Assembly (NCBI GenBank): GCA_030248215.1
Contig: JASANG010003076.1
Span: forward strand, 36,488-100,487
Reading direction: 5' to 3'
DNA length: 64,000 bases
Source of the DNA: Enoplolaimus lenunculus
Taxonomy: Eukaryota > Nematoda > Enoplea > Enoplida > Thoracostomopsidae
The notes below the pieces were generated by a model that was not told where the DNA came from, did no database searches, and was given only the letters and a program-made list of their open reading frames with translations. Made by a program: the position numbers and the translations under genes. Shown here one piece after another: positions 1 through 11,209 of the stretch (the first letter of the stretch is position 1; each line of letters begins with the position of its first letter).

Positions 1-57
1 TTACCTTGAAAGCGCATCTCATATGAAATTGAAAATATTCATGTGAGAAAGGGTTAA
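1..57. mobile_element. End fragment of TTAA element with tRNA-like body
   Basis: The terminal motif TTCATGTGAGAAAGGGTTAA is the same end seen on the fuller copies at 1.25, 3.8, 13.3 and 33.2 kb. Only the last ~57 bases are in the window, so the tRNA-like body is off the left edge. Confidence 0.6.
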
Positions 58-75
58 ATAGATGCGCTAATCAGC

Positions 76-398
76 CAGGCAAATGTGAAAAATATGAAAC
101 ATTTAATTTTTATCTATGCATAAATACTAAAGCATAAAAATTTCAAAGATGTTTTATTTTTCTGCCAGCCCAATAGAACAGTGCAGATGTTCAGCGGGCT
201 TTCTAAAATTTTAAACAAAAAATAGCGGATTCGTCGAAATTTTTAAAATTTTGACTGATTTTTGTTTGTTTTGTAACAAAAATTCGAGATATATACGTGA
301 TTTATAACTAATTTTGAACGTAAAAATAACAATTGCTGTTTTTCTATAACGGAAACCGATACCATTTTTACCGGAAACGGAAATCCGGTTACACCCTG
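76..398. mobile_element. hAT-like MITE (older copy)
   Basis: This is a second, more diverged copy of the element at 27.19-27.55 kb. The right end GGTTACACCCTG matches well; the left end CAGGCAAATGTG is degenerate. The interior shares the phrase of repeated 'ggaaacgg' and 'ataacggaaac'. A 62-residue open frame inside it (243-431, minus) is a by-product of the repeat. Confidence 0.5.
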
Positions 399-1059
399 CA
401 GCATACTAGTGAAGGCACTGCCCTCATTCAACCAACTGTCAATTTGATATGTAAAACTAGAAAATTACTTATTGCAATTAACGATTATAGGTAATAGTGT
501 AGAGTAGCGTGTTACGCATTAACCACAATAGTTTGCACGTACTGTATAATTAGTAAAATTTGAATTTCACAACCCCATATTAAATTTAAGTATACATCGT
601 TGTGGTGTGAAATTGCGGTTTTATAAACGGCTTAAAAAATTTCATATTAACACTAGAAGCATCATGAATAATACTACCCTTCAAGCACCGAAGGGTTGTT
701 TTCGACACCTACACTTTAATAATACCTTATGTCAGCGTATTGTATATCATAAATGGGAAAAAGTTGCTAGTGGAAATGCGATTTGAAACCGGCTGTTTGG
801 TTTACCCAAGAGTGGATGATCACTCTAACAAGAGTGTGCAACTGAGTACATTCTGTGTATTAAAGAATGTACCGGCACGCGTTGCGTTTTTGGCCAAACC
901 CCCCCTCATTTGGGGGGGGGGTAATTTTACGTTCATTTTACACGTGTATCCGCCAGCCAACAATGAAAATATAATCGGACCACATTTTAGTATTTTTTCT
1001 ACATAGAATGTACCCAGTTGCATACTCTTGTTAAAGGGTATCATGCACTCTTGGTTTAC

Positions 1060-1167
1060 CTGATCGGCAAGTAACGTTGCTAAGCTGCGTCCAATTGCAT
1101 CAACTTCTTCTTCGCATCTGTGCAGGGGAGCCAGCAGAATGAACACAAATCGAGTATTCATATTTGT
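1060..1167 (-). CDS. SLC4 exon: TRFVFILLAP / GRSLATLLADQ motif
   Basis: This 108-nt exon runs from acceptor 'attttag' to donor CAG|gtaaac, phase 0 to 0, 36 residues. TRFVFILLAP and IGRSLATLLADQ correspond to the family's TRFLFxLLGP and IGRSIATLMTDE. The family continues with a short helix region before the first membrane span, which should be left of position 1. Confidence 0.85.
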
Positions 1168-4100
1168 CTAAAATCCGTAATTGTCAAAAATTACGTACGA
1201 TAAAAAATATGAATTTTAATGGAGCAATATTGCAACTTCGTGTACACTAACCCTTTAACTCAAAGAGTATACAGTGAACAACTGAATACAGTTAATAAGC
1301 GAGCAACACACACACTGTGAGCAGTATGTAGAAATTCTAACATATGCGCAGTGCAAAATCTCTACAAGACGTGAGAGCTCCCTCGGACTCGAGCGTCAAG
1401 CTCTTATGAGTGGTCATCGTAAATGCTTCGCGACCGAGGGATTGAGGAACGAATCGTACCTTGAAATTACATTTCATGAAATTGAAAATATTCATGTGAA
1501 ATAGGGTTAAACTAAGCCCAACAAGCATGATACGACCACTACCAAATGTAAGGTAGAGTACTGACGCTTTATGAAATATGGAATATGCATAGTGATATCT
1601 GACTTCTGAGGACGGTTATTTTCATGTGGATTTTGGGGTGTCAAAATTTTCTAAGTAGTGGATTTTGGGGTGTCAAAATTTTCTAAGTAGTGGATTTTGG
1701 GGTGTCAAAATTTTCTAAGTAGTGGATTTTGGGGTGTCAAAATTTTCTAAGTAGTGGATTTTGGGGTGTCAAAATTTTCTAAGCAGTGGATTTTGGGGTG
1801 TCAAAATTTTCTAAGTAGTGGATTTTGGGGTGTCAAAATTTTCTAAGTAGTGGATTTTGGGGTGTCAAAATTTTCTAAGTAGTGGATTTTGGGGTGTCAA
1901 AATTTTCTAAGTAGTGGATTTTGGGGTGTCAAAATTTTCTAAGTAGTGGATTTTGGGGTGTCAAAATTTTCTAAGTAGTGGATTTTGGGGTGTCAAAATT
2001 TTCTAAGTAGTGGATTTTGGGGTGTCAAAATTTTCTAAGTAGTGGATTTTGGGGTGTCAAAATTTTCTAAGTAGTGGATTTTGGGGTGTCAAAATTTTCT
2101 AAGTAGTGGATTTTGGGGTGTCAAAATTTTCTAAGTAGTGGATTTGGGGTGTCAAAATTTTCTAAGTAGTGGATTTTGGGGTGTCAAAATTTTCTAAGTA
2201 GTGGATTTTGGGGTGTCAAAATCTTCTAAGTAGTGGATTTTGGGGTGTCAAAATTTTCTAAGTAGTGGATTTTGGGGTGTCAAAATTTTCTAAGTAGTGG
2301 ATTTTGGGGTGTCAAAATTTTCTAAGTAAACCGTTTGGTGGAAGAAAATTACACGTCAAGTAAATACTAGGTTTTTCTGCGTCGATGCAATTGTCGCCTG
2401 CATTTATAGTATCAGTTGTTTGTATTGAGAACTTGCAAATGCAATATGTACACGTATATTTTAGAACTTGCTGCTTCTACGCGCATGTACAAGTTTTGTA
2501 GAAACGCCTTCGAGCAAAACTTGAAGCGCAGTTGCAAGTTGAAGCATCAACTTCTTGCGTTCAAAAGCTTTTAAGCACAGCACAAACCTGCGCCGGTAAA
2601 TAAGGCTTAAAACGTCTTTTACCGATGGGACTACCGATGCTTTACATCATTGTACAATACTTGACTGTTTAACCAGATACTACAATGGGGGTAAACCTCA
2701 AACAATATATTAACATAATTTCTGTATGTTTAAAAACAAATATTGTAATGTTTTGTTTCGGTCGAACTGCGCATAAACAAGTAAGATAACTGGACCGATG
2801 TAAAGATCAGGGGCGGAACGTTTTTCTGTGCGACTAGAATAGAGTAAGCTTAAGCTTTAGACTAATTTTTTGCTTGGCTTTGGCTTAGGTTTAGGCTTAG
2901 GAATAAACCCATTCTTACGCTTAGGCTTAGGTTCAGGCTTAGGCTTAAGCTTAGGACTTTGCGTATAATACTATTCCGGCCCTGTTCTTTACATTGGCCG
3001 ACAACTGTTATCGTGTATATGTCTAAAGTTCGAAGTAAACATTGACCCATGTTTGCGTTAAAAGTTTAAACAATAAAACTGCGAACACAAAAAGGCGTCG
3101 TAAACTAAATTTTCAATACCAACTTCTACAAATTTTCCACATCCAAGCGCAAATCAGTTCTGAAATATATACTGTGATGCAGTTTCACGAAGATTCTTGA
3201 AAGGTTTACGTAGATGCGGTTGGTACTTTTAAGTTTACGCGGTTGGGATCCCCATGACTGGTTGACAGTGATTCTCTCGAAAACTTTTCCCCTTGGCAGG
3301 GTGCGGTTCAAAAGGCTGGACTAAAACCGTAAAAAAATTTTTGAAATTCTAGCGTTTTCATAAAAGCATTAATGATGCTATTTTTATATTTTTGCAAACA
3401 AAATTGAGTTATAATAAAGACAAGTTAATTTGGACCGAAAGCACGAGAAAATATACATGTAGTATAGATATAGTACAAACAAAGTAAAATATAACTCACT
3501 TCCGGCATATCCAAAAAGTCAACCGGGTCACTGAGTCGGATAAACGCGCACAGAGTCTGGCGAAGAACACTGGCACGGCCAACAAGTATATTTGCGGCCT
3601 CAGAATCAAGCGGAATTTTTCGTTTGATGCTAAGGTTTAACGAGCGCTACAAAATCAACATTATGGATTTAAATTGAATTAATCATGTCGATTCCTGTGT
3701 TATATATGGCATGCGTCGTGAAAATTTAACAAGCAATTAAAAAATAAGCGAAAACAACGTTACCGTAGTTGATAAACTATACAATTAACCCCTTTTCACA
3801 GTGAGTTGCCTATAGGCAACTCAGCGCAGTGTATATACGTTAAATAGTATATATCGCACCGTGTTTAACAATTACAACACGTATACATAGTACTAAATCA
3901 CCACAAGACGTGAGAGCCCCCTTCGAGCGTCAAGCTCCTATACCTAAGTGGTGATGGTATACGCCTCCCACTCCAGTCAATGGAGTTCAAATCCTAGCAT
4001 ACAAGTAGGTCTCAGGAGAAATAGAAAATATTCATGTGAGAAAGGGTTAACCTGGGGACAAGTATCACGTTTTTAGCAAGATTACTAATAGATATTCTTT

Positions 4101-7100
4101 CACATTCCTACACCGACCCCGATAGCATGTTCACTTCATTTGCATACTCGCCCAAGTAACAGCTACATGTCCCAATGAATGCTGCAACAGTAATAATGAT
4201 ACAACAACTGTTTGCTTGTTTGTATCAATTAGCGGACCCGTAAGCCGATCAGATGAGATCATGAAACCGGAGCCAGAACCTACACAACTCATTGAATTAC
4301 AGAGCAAGTAACCCATGAAGGCGTTGAAACATTCAAAAAACGACGGAAGACCGCTCAGTCAAACAGTTAGTTCCTCCATTCCAAGCTTTGCCGCATTCGA
4401 GGCGAGGTCCGAGCTGTGGTCCGGCTACTTGGCCTGATTTACAGCATTAGTTGGTGTCAACTCTATCCCAACGGCGGTTCAAGTTTTTCTCATAAACCAG
4501 ACACATGTGACGTACAAAGTGCTTGCAAATTTGTTGTCTCACCAAAATCTGCCCAAGAATGTCAAAGTCGGACGAAGTGGTAGGGCATATGAAGTCGGAA
4601 TTCATCTCCATCAAATACAATGTACGTGAACAATTCAAATTTTGGCCAGAAATGATCCGTAAGCCAGACGAATCTATTCCGGATCTTGCATCCCGCGTTC
4701 GCCAGAATGCTGTTACGTGCAATTTCCCTAGGATCAAAGATCCGTTCAATATCGAACGCGGCAGTCCTGAGAGCAGTGTTCAAGGTTGGCGACGAAGAGT
4801 TCGTTTGAAAGAAATCATTGTCGGTTGAACGGACAAAACCAATGAGCAAAGCCGATACAAACCGCGAAACGGACAAGAAACTGGGAACAATTGTGCAGAG
4901 AGTCGTTGGGAAAATAGATAGGTTAGCATTGTTCCCAAAATATTTCGAGCATCTGTTTTGAATGGAAAACCTGTCATAGTTGAAGTGAATACCCGAGCTA
5001 ATGACAATTTCTGCTCAGAACAAACTTGGAATTCGATTCGGAAACCAAGCTTGGATCACATTTTTGGTGGGTATGAAAGAACAACTGGGACTCCTCTTTC
5101 CATATTGGGATCTTTTAGTGCAAAAGTAAGTTGACCTCAGTCATACAAATCACAGCTTAAAAGTTGTAATTTTAACGTTGAGAAAATGAAAGGGTTTTAT
5201 TTGTAGGATAGAAATGCGATTGTGCCATTAGAAATTGATCTGAATTACCTGGTGGGTCTGGTGGCAGTAAATAACTCACCGCTGACAGATACAACAACAA
5301 ATTTTCTAGAACAGATCTTTCAAAAGTGAACATGATTGCAACAATTTTGAAGGTATTTCTGCTTTTAGTATTCTGCATGTACTTTACAGTTGTGTCTAAA
5401 GGTCGAAAATTGGTCTAATCAAATTAATATACAATTTTTCCAAATAGTGTTGTAGTATAGCATGGCTCTGGCTGAATGAACCTATAAAGGATATATCAAA
5501 AATTTAAAACAAGAAACTTTCCAATACACTACACTAATTATAATTATTTGTAGTTTGGTGTTATGCATCCTCCACAATATATATAACTTGAAACACAAGG
5601 TTGCACAAATCAGTTGTTCAACCTTTAATATAAATTCTCGATTGCGATTTAAAACGCACCTGTTACAGGTGTAGAGTCAAAATGTGGAATTGACATTTAA
5701 TCTTTAAATTCAGTGAGTGGAATTGAATTTATTTTGAAAATTTAATGTAAATTAATAGTTGTATAATATTATAAAATTGCAATCTTTGTATCACTTGAAT
5801 TTATGTTGTCGTAAAAGTAGCAAAATTGTGTTGAGCGCATTTCATACGTGACTTGGTAAACTGATGCGTGTATGTTGAAATAGATTTAAAAGTCGAACCT
5901 TGAGCACGGAAATGAATTTTTACGTTTTGCATATGGTTTACAAGTTTCACAGTAGAAAATGCATTATATGCTTTATACCTGTTTTAAACGATCTTTGTTT
6001 TAAATTATAACAACGTATGAAGCAAAAGTTTTCAAAATGTTAACATTTGACTCATTTACTAAAACAAACGATATTTATATAGACTACTTACCTTAATTTT
6101 TAAACCTGTATCGACAGTCAGACTCGCCGAATACTCTGATGACGAAGCGGCACCACTTTGACTGCGACAGTTACCTGCTTTACTATCCAATTCAAGCTCT
6201 GAACCATCGTCTGAGCCTAAAACAAAATGTTCTGAAAAAATAGTCATTTGCTGGTCACCATGGACGTACAAGACCAAAAACAAGGGACGGATCCTGAGTG
6301 GATGACGAAGGGCGTTCCATATCCGAAATTTTTTATCATAAAACCGTAAGGCTTCTATCTTACAGAGTATAACTTTTTTGCTACGAAAATTGCGTTTGCC
6401 TTCTCGCTCGATTCGCTACAATTTATTCATAATATATACTGCACTCCCCCGGCTAGAAATCTGCGGATCCGAAACTGAAGAATTCAAATTCTTCGTAAAT
6501 GTGTGAGTGAGCGGTGGAGTCAGTATTGGAAAATGTGTCTCGCCTTGTTGACAGGTATTGCAATGTATTAAACCAAAAAATAACATAAAAAGTTAGCATT
6601 TCATTGGCCCATGTAAAGTTCAGGGGCGGAACGTATTTCTGTGGGACTAGAAAAGAGTAAGCTTAAAGCTTTAGACTGATTTTTTGCTTGGTTTAGGCTT
6701 AGGTTTACGCTTAGGCTGAGGAATAAACTCATTTTTACGCTTAGGCTTATGCTTTTTCTTTGGCTTAGGAATATGCTTATAATACTGTTCCGCCCATGTT
6801 CTTTACATTGGCCGTTTTATTTTAAATGATGAACAGTGTTATACACAGCGGATACCATTGATCTAAAATACATAGCGTTTGAAACAGTGGTATAATTAAG
6901 AAATAACTCACAGTAAAAGTTTAGTCGCTTTTTACTGATACAAAAACAAACGAGTACCATAAACGAGGTTTTATAGCATTGAACAAGTTTGCATTCATTT
7001 AAACAAAACAAATTTCGCTGTTTCTAGTCTGCAAGATTTAGAGTGCTAGGTAGAAATTTTTCGAGTCTCCAGGTAGTTTGGGGGAATATGCTTCTCCTAA

Positions 7101-10100
7101 CTTCCTCTGTAGACGCCATATTGGCAATGTTGTCAAATATACCAATTATCACCGTTCACCGTAATCAAGAGCATCATCACAGCTAAGGCTTGATGCCATA
7201 TTTGTATAGCTTGAGCATCGACTTTGTAATCCGGCAACGTTAATGGTCGTATGCCGGTTCAGACGATCACGGAAACGTGCATTGATTAAATGTTGCTTCG
7301 AACTCAACAAGACACGTCTGATTTCATCGGTATGCTCCATTTGCAGCCGATTCTGCTGTTGCCAACGACTCAAAACTCGCTCTTAAAAGAGCAAAGTTGA
7401 CCGTTATTTTGGCTAAAAGTGACGCGGCTTTTTTGATTTTTTCCGGATCCGTTTGTCGGAACACGTGGTCGTCCGTCCGGAACCGTACGTCACCGTTCGT
7501 CATTCGTCATACGGTACCGCATAGTGTACGATATTGTACGGTGGCTTACGGTAACGGATGGGGACAGACCGCTTCAAAACACATGTATAGCACCACCGTA
7601 ACCCTCTGTAGCACCACGTATCATTTACACGCAAAAAACACCAATCAAAATTTGAGAAAGAATTATTTCAATTGGCTCCCTGGTAAAGAGGTAATCACAG
7701 GCTAGTCACGAGCCTGTATGCAGAGAACTCAGGGGGCTCTATCCACCTAGATAAATTTTCCCCGCACCAGATAGATTTTGGGCCCACCTGGAAAAGTGAT
7801 CTGTTAGTAATGTCATCTTTTCATCTATCCATGGGCCAATGTAAAGAACAGGGGCAGAACGGTATTATAAGCATTTACTAAAGTCTAAGCCTAAGCCTAA
7901 GCCTAACCCTAAGCGTAACAATGAGCATATTCCTAAGCCTAAGCCTTAACCAAGCAAAAACCATTATTCTAAAGCTTAAGCTCACTGTTTTCAAGTCCCA
8001 CAGAGTAACTTTCCGCCCCTAATCTTTACATTAGCCCATCAATGTATCAAACTGGTTGACTGTAGCGTGCTTAAGTTTTGTAAACCGTTTTGAACGTACC
8101 CACAAGCTCTTTAAAATTTCGAAATCTTCCACGTAAATCAGTTGCACCCAACTGAATGCAAGTTTTCAACTGTAAAATTGATGTTAAGTTGAGCAAAGTA
8201 ACATGCGGCTTTGTCCATCGCCTTCCTCCTTCTTCTACAGTTTCTTCATATTTTATCCAACTGAAGTAACAATAATTCCATATTAGTCACATTCCGCCTA
8301 CATTGCTTACAAAATTGAAAAAGTCTGTTTCGTATACCCCGGAGACTGTTATAAAAGCGCTATTTCGGCGTATTTTACTACCAAAAATGTTAAACTCTGG
8401 TGCGCTTTAAATCACGGCAGTTTTACCATCAATGGTTAATATGGTTAGCCTACAATATACACAAGCGGATATCCGGATATCCGGATATGAAAAATATCGG
8501 GATATGTATTCGAAATGAAATATGTGTCCGGGTTTATCCGCGTGTTCAAAATGCTATTGTGTAAATTTTTTTGGAATAATATGCAATGTTTCAGAACTAA
8601 AGTAGCTGGAGCGGACGAAAAGAAATTCTGTATTCACAGCTCAGTCAAAATATTAAATTAATTCTTGACGATTTTTGTAACTTGATTTGGTTTTTTCGGT
8701 GTATGTTGTTTGTAAAATTTAGAGCTGTTTGACTTTGTTCCATTTCCCAATCATACTTACTACCATAAAATTTTTTAACTTTCGGTGCCGTACAGCGAAC
8801 ATGGGTGGACGTTTGTATGATTTTATCGAAGTATATTTCAATGTGGTTCTTTGTTCTTGAAACGTAAAACGACTGATGTATATAGTTCGAGGCAAAGATG
8901 ACATTCTATAGAATCTGGGCTGCAATGGTTTAAATGAGACGGATACAAACTAAATCAACTCAATTTCATGTGGTCACCGCAGGTATTTATTAGTCAGTAG
9001 CAATGTTCTAAACCGAATATACAGTAATATAGAAGCACTTGCATAATCAACAACTATGTTTAGAATTGTGTGTTTTATGCTCATAACAATCAGCTTGTGG
9101 GCAGGGTACTTCCCTTAGAGCAACAAGCTAATGAAGTGCTAAAGAAGCGAATGTTGACGTTCGGAAACCCAAAAAAACGCAAAATCGACTTTCTGTCATC
9201 CAAAACAGAAAATTAAATTTCGCATATTCGAATATCCGGATATCCGGATAAATATCTGGAAAGAATTGCCGGATATCCGGATATGAAAAACTTCCGATGT
9301 CCATCACAACGTCAGCTTAACCAAAGTGGTATATTTTGACCAAACCTAGGCTATTGCGTGGTTTGCATCACTAAGGCGTCGGTTGAAAACAATTTTGTTG
9401 CTGACTGTTTTTTACTAACCGGGCACTTTCGAGCCAAGTGTACTCGTGCAAACGACATTCCTGGTTTCGATTGTTTTCGGTCAAACAAAGCAATTCACAA
9501 AACAACGGTTTTGGTTCAAAAATCACCTCACGTCCGGTTCCGTCTGAGTAGTACTCGTCTGTACGCCTCGAGATTAACTCTTTTATTTTGTAGATCGGAC
9601 CTGTTCAATACAAATTCATGCGTTTATACAGTGATACGGTTTAATTTCAACGTTTACATCGCGCATATACGTTTACAGTTGCTTTTTGTTTAGCTTTTAT
9701 GCTAAAATTGTGTTTGGCTTTTCACTCGCTTCGAATGTAAGGTTCTACGATTATTACAGAAGTTGTAATTTTAAAGTTGAATATGAAGTTGTGCAGTTAA
9801 TACAGAAACCAAAACAAACGTTTAAAATAACAATAAACGGACGAATCCTACACTGCAAAAATGGTGAGTTAAATTGATTGTCTCTGAAATAGGCTTTTCC
9901 TGACTACACAAAGTGAGTCAAAATTCGACTCCGCCTGAGTCAAATTCGACTCAATTTGACTCAGGCGGAGTCGAATTTTGACTCAGTTTGCGTAGTAAGG
10001 AAAAGCCTCTTTCGGAGAGAGCCAATTTGACTCACCATTTTTTGCAGTTTAGGTACTTAAGTACTTTTTCCCAATAAAACTTCTCCAGCATATAATGACT

Positions 10101-10884
10101 GGGTTTAACAAAATAGGCTGAAACGTCAGTCTTGTTTAGGTTACGTTTAATTAATGCCGCGGCTACCGCTTCTTCTACTCCCAAGCGGTTGCGGGCACCT
10201 GTGTCCCCCGGAAATTCACCCTTATTTGGCTTCTCGCTCACATCGGTCGCGAATTTCCTTCAATCACAATATTTTGCGACCCCGAATATTTTCCCCTATT
10301 TATGAATAAACTGCTATACCCCTGCATGATAAATTTCATTGGGGTGTTATGTTGCTTATGCGCGCTGAGGAGGTGATGGAATTCTTTAACCCCTTCTCAC
10401 ATAGAGTTGACTATGAGCAACTCAGCGCAGTGTATATACATTAAATAATATATGTCGCACAGTGTTTACTGATTGCAACACGTATACATAATACTAAATT
10501 ACCACAAGATGTGAGATACCCTCGGGCTCGAGCGTCAACGCTTCCCACTCCAGTTATTGGAGCTCGACTCCTACCATAAAACTAGGTCTCAGATGAAAGA
10601 GAAAATATTCATGTGATAAAGTGTTAAATCTGTCCTGGATTTGGTCAAAGCCCTTAAGCCTACACTTAGAAAATAAACAGTAAAGAAATGTATAAAATTA
10701 AGTGTGGAAGGTAAAGAAATCCCAGTGCCGAACGGTGAAACAGTTTGGTGAATATACTGCAATAGATATTACTTTATTATTGATAATAATTTATGATTAA
10801 AAACTCAACGAAACTTACTGTCTTCGTATTCTCCAACGTGAATGGTTTGTGCAGATAGCAATGGTTCAATCAATATGTCTGATT
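1060..10884 (-). CDS. SLC4-family bicarbonate/anion transporter, N-terminal (band 3 cytoplasmic) part, 7 exons
   Basis: Seven minus-strand exons, 10884-10819, 9600-9420, 8855-8761, 7381-7160, 6216-6092, 3646-3500 and 1167-1060, join without a phase conflict (phases 1/1, 1/2, 2/1, 1/1, 1/0, 0/0, 0/0). They encode the band 3 cytoplasmic domain of the SLC4 family, membrane proteins that exchange or cotransport bicarbonate. Diagnostic stretches are LHEYTWLESAR (family: WxExAR), IRRVLLSSKQHL (VRxxLLxxHxH), RKIPLDSEAANILVG followed by AFIRL, TRFVFILLAP and IGRSLATLLADQ. These occur in the family's usual order. The transmembrane domain should lie beyond the left edge, and the start codon was not found above 10.88 kb. 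It is divergent, above all around exon 8761-8855. I cannot tell Cl-/HCO3- exchanger from Na+-coupled cotransporter without the membrane domain. Confidence 0.85.
1249..1510. mobile_element. TTAA element with tRNA-like body (subtype B)
   Basis: It begins taaccctttaactcaaag and ends atagggttaa. It contains the shared core 'acaagacgtgagagc...gagcgtcaagctc' and a tRNA-like part with a B-box-like block. It sits in the SLC4 intron between 1.17 and 3.50 kb. Confidence 0.65.
1626..2328. repeat. 32-bp minisatellite, 22 copies
   Basis: The unit GTGGATTTTGGGGTGTCAAA plus ATTTTCTAAGTA is repeated 22 times (703 bases; one copy lacks one T). Only about three base differences are visible in the whole array (one T to C near 1783, one near 2223, one deletion near 2144). 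Such uniformity implies recent expansion or strong homogenisation. It lies inside an SLC4 intron. Confidence 0.97.
2792..3000. mobile_element. TTAGGC-core MITE, group 1
   Basis: The terminal inverted repeats are GGACCGATGTAAAGATCAGG and its partner ending CCTGTTCTTTACATTGGCC. The core is a degenerate array of TTAGGC hexamers in both qualities (ggcttaggtttaggcttagg). The 62-residue frame 2862-3050 is a product of the hexamer repeat, not a gene. Confidence 0.85.
3500..3646 (-). CDS. SLC4 exon: RKIP-EA-ILVG-AFIRL
   Basis: This 147-nt exon runs from acceptor 'attttgtag' to donor GAA|gtgagt, phase 0 to 0, 49 residues. RKIPLDSEAANILVG and CAFIRLSDPVDFLDMPE match the SLC4 signature RKxPxxAEAxNVLVGE...AFVRL...L..L.EVP. 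This is the clearest exon for the family call. Confidence 0.9.
3785..4050. mobile_element. TTAA element with tRNA-like body (subtype A)
   Basis: Near-complete copy: TTAACCCCTTTTCACAGTG at one end, TTCATGTGAGAAAGGGTTAA at the other. Inside are a palindrome (gttgcctataggcaac), the GC block 'gagagccc...cgagcgtcaagctc' and a tRNA-like stretch (A box-like cctaagtggtgatggta, B box-like ggagttcaaatcct). It lies just upstream of the SLC4 exon at 3.5 kb. Confidence 0.85.
4345..5130 (+). mobile_element. Gypsy-like LTR retrotransposon fossil (gag and protease region)
   Basis: Plus-strand translation shows gag-like phrases (REQFKFWPEMIRKPDESIPD, then DLASRVRQNA) of the type R.KF...G.SI.DF..RLR..A..C.F found in Ty3/Gypsy gag. 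It is followed by a protease-like stretch containing GKPVIVEVNTRAN. No LTRs or polymerase are visible. It is broken in several places and looks old. It lies in an SLC4 intron. Confidence 0.55.
6092..6216 (-). CDS. SLC4 exon: acidic Ser-rich linker
   Basis: This 125-nt exon runs from acceptor 'tttgttttag' to donor AAG|gtaagt, phase 1 to 0, 41 residues: SDDGSELELDSKAG then a Ser-rich stretch ending LTVDTGLKIK. SLC4 proteins carry a variable, low-complexity linker here. The call rests on splice signals and phase agreement with both neighbours. Confidence 0.75.
6606..6813. mobile_element. TTAGGC-core MITE, group 1
   Basis: GGCCCATGTAAAGTTCAGGG at the left and TGTTCTTTACATTGGCC at the right form the terminal inverted repeat. 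The core is a degenerate TTAGGC array. Confidence 0.85.
7160..7381 (-). CDS. SLC4 exon: IRRVLLSSKQHL region
   Basis: This 222-nt exon runs from acceptor 'gctcttttaag' to donor TACG|gtgaac, phase 1 to 1, 73 codons. It contains RVLSRWQQQNRL and IRRVLLSSKQHL, matching the family's helix VLRALLLKHSHP, followed by a Ser-rich stretch (SSYTNMASSLS), as in SLC4 proteins. Confidence 0.82.
7844..8037. mobile_element. TTAGGC-core MITE, group 1 (opposite orientation)
   Basis: GGGCCAATGTAAAGAACAGG at the left and CCTAATCTTTACATTAGCCC at the right are inverted. The core reads cctaagcctaagcctaagcc, the complement of TTAGGC. Confidence 0.85.
8456..9290. repeat. Two GATATCCG clusters
   Basis: Clusters of ggatatccggatatccggat occur at 8465-8510 and 9225-9285. 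They are short palindromic microsatellite-like blocks on either side of an exon, without further structure that I can see. Confidence 0.6.
8761..8855 (-). CDS. SLC4 exon candidate linking the ESAR and RVLSRW exons
   Basis: This 95-nt exon runs from acceptor 'acgtttcaag' to donor GGTA|gtaagt, phase 2 to 1, 31 codons (HIEIYFDKIIQ, THVRCTAPKVKKFYG). The family has W.KFEE...WSKPHV here, and the resemblance is weak. Phase agrees with both neighbours, which is the main support. Confidence 0.5.
9420..9600 (-). CDS. SLC4 exon: PLFCELLCL ... WLESAR
   Basis: This 181-nt exon runs from acceptor 'tattgaacag' to donor CCCG|gttagt, phase 1 to 2, 59 codons. REVIFEPKPLFCELLCL and LHEYTWLESA fit the SLC4 pattern PhxLFxELxEL...EWxExAR. 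The overlapping plus-strand frame 9358-9693 is its shadow. Confidence 0.75.
9849..10052. mobile_element. TGACTC palindromic MITE, near full length
   Basis: The ends are TACACTGCAAAAATGGTGAG and its inverted partner CTCACCATTTTTTGCAGTTT. Nearly the whole element folds on itself (gactccgcctgagtc core), so it is almost one long hairpin. The same family is at 17.37, 21.31, 29.04, 29.67, 41.73 and 48.09 kb. Confidence 0.88.
10386..10626. mobile_element. TTAA element with tRNA-like body (subtype A, eroded)
   Basis: TTAACCCCTTCTCACATAGA at one end; the other end is degenerate (gataaagtgttaa). The palindrome and GC block are kept, while the tRNA-like region is shortened. Confidence 0.75.
10819..10884 (-). 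CDS. SLC4 exon: QTIHVGEYED
   Basis: This 66-nt exon runs from acceptor 'tttattacag' to donor GACA|gtaagt, phase 1 to 1. It encodes SDILIEPLLSAQTIHVGEYE plus D. SLC4 N-termini carry a similar HxxYVGV phrase. It is the most upstream exon I could place. Confidence 0.6.
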
Positions 10885-11002
10885 CTGTAATAAATCGAAA
10901 TACAGACAGTAAATAGGCTGGGAGGACGACAGTGATATATACCTAGCTGAATTTAGCTTGAAAATCCAAACTTATGCTCTATGGCTATTTCGTATGGAAA
11001 AT

Positions 11003-11203
11003 GGATCCATGTAAAGATCAGGGGCGGAACGGTTTTCTGTGTGACTAGAAAACAGTAAGCTTAAGATTTAGGTTAATTTTTGCTTGGCTTAGGTTTAGGC
11101 TTAGACTTAAGAATATGCTCATTCTTACGCTTAGGCTTAGGCTTAGGCTTGGGCTTAGGAATACGTTTATAGTACTGTTCTGCCACCGTTCTTTACATTG
11201 GTC
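11003..11203. mobile_element. TTAGGC-core MITE, group 1
   Basis: GGATCCATGTAAAGATCAGG and CCACCGTTCTTTACATTGGT bound a core of TTAGGC-like hexamers. Confidence 0.85.
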
Positions 11204-11209
11204 TGAAAA

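Noticed and set aside
1626-2328. CRISPR-like array
   Set aside because: The repeats are directly adjacent without variable spacers; it is a plain minisatellite in a eukaryotic intron.
3500-3646. HECT-type ubiquitin ligase exon
   Set aside because: The ILVGRASVL...AF phrase first recalled a HECT start, but RKIP..EA.NILVG and the next exon's TRFVFILLAP and IGRSLATL fit SLC4 far better.
5172-5378. Possible exon ending TCAGCG|gtgagt inside the SLC4 region
   Set aside because: Its phase does not fit between the exons at 6092 and 3646 and it shows no family similarity.
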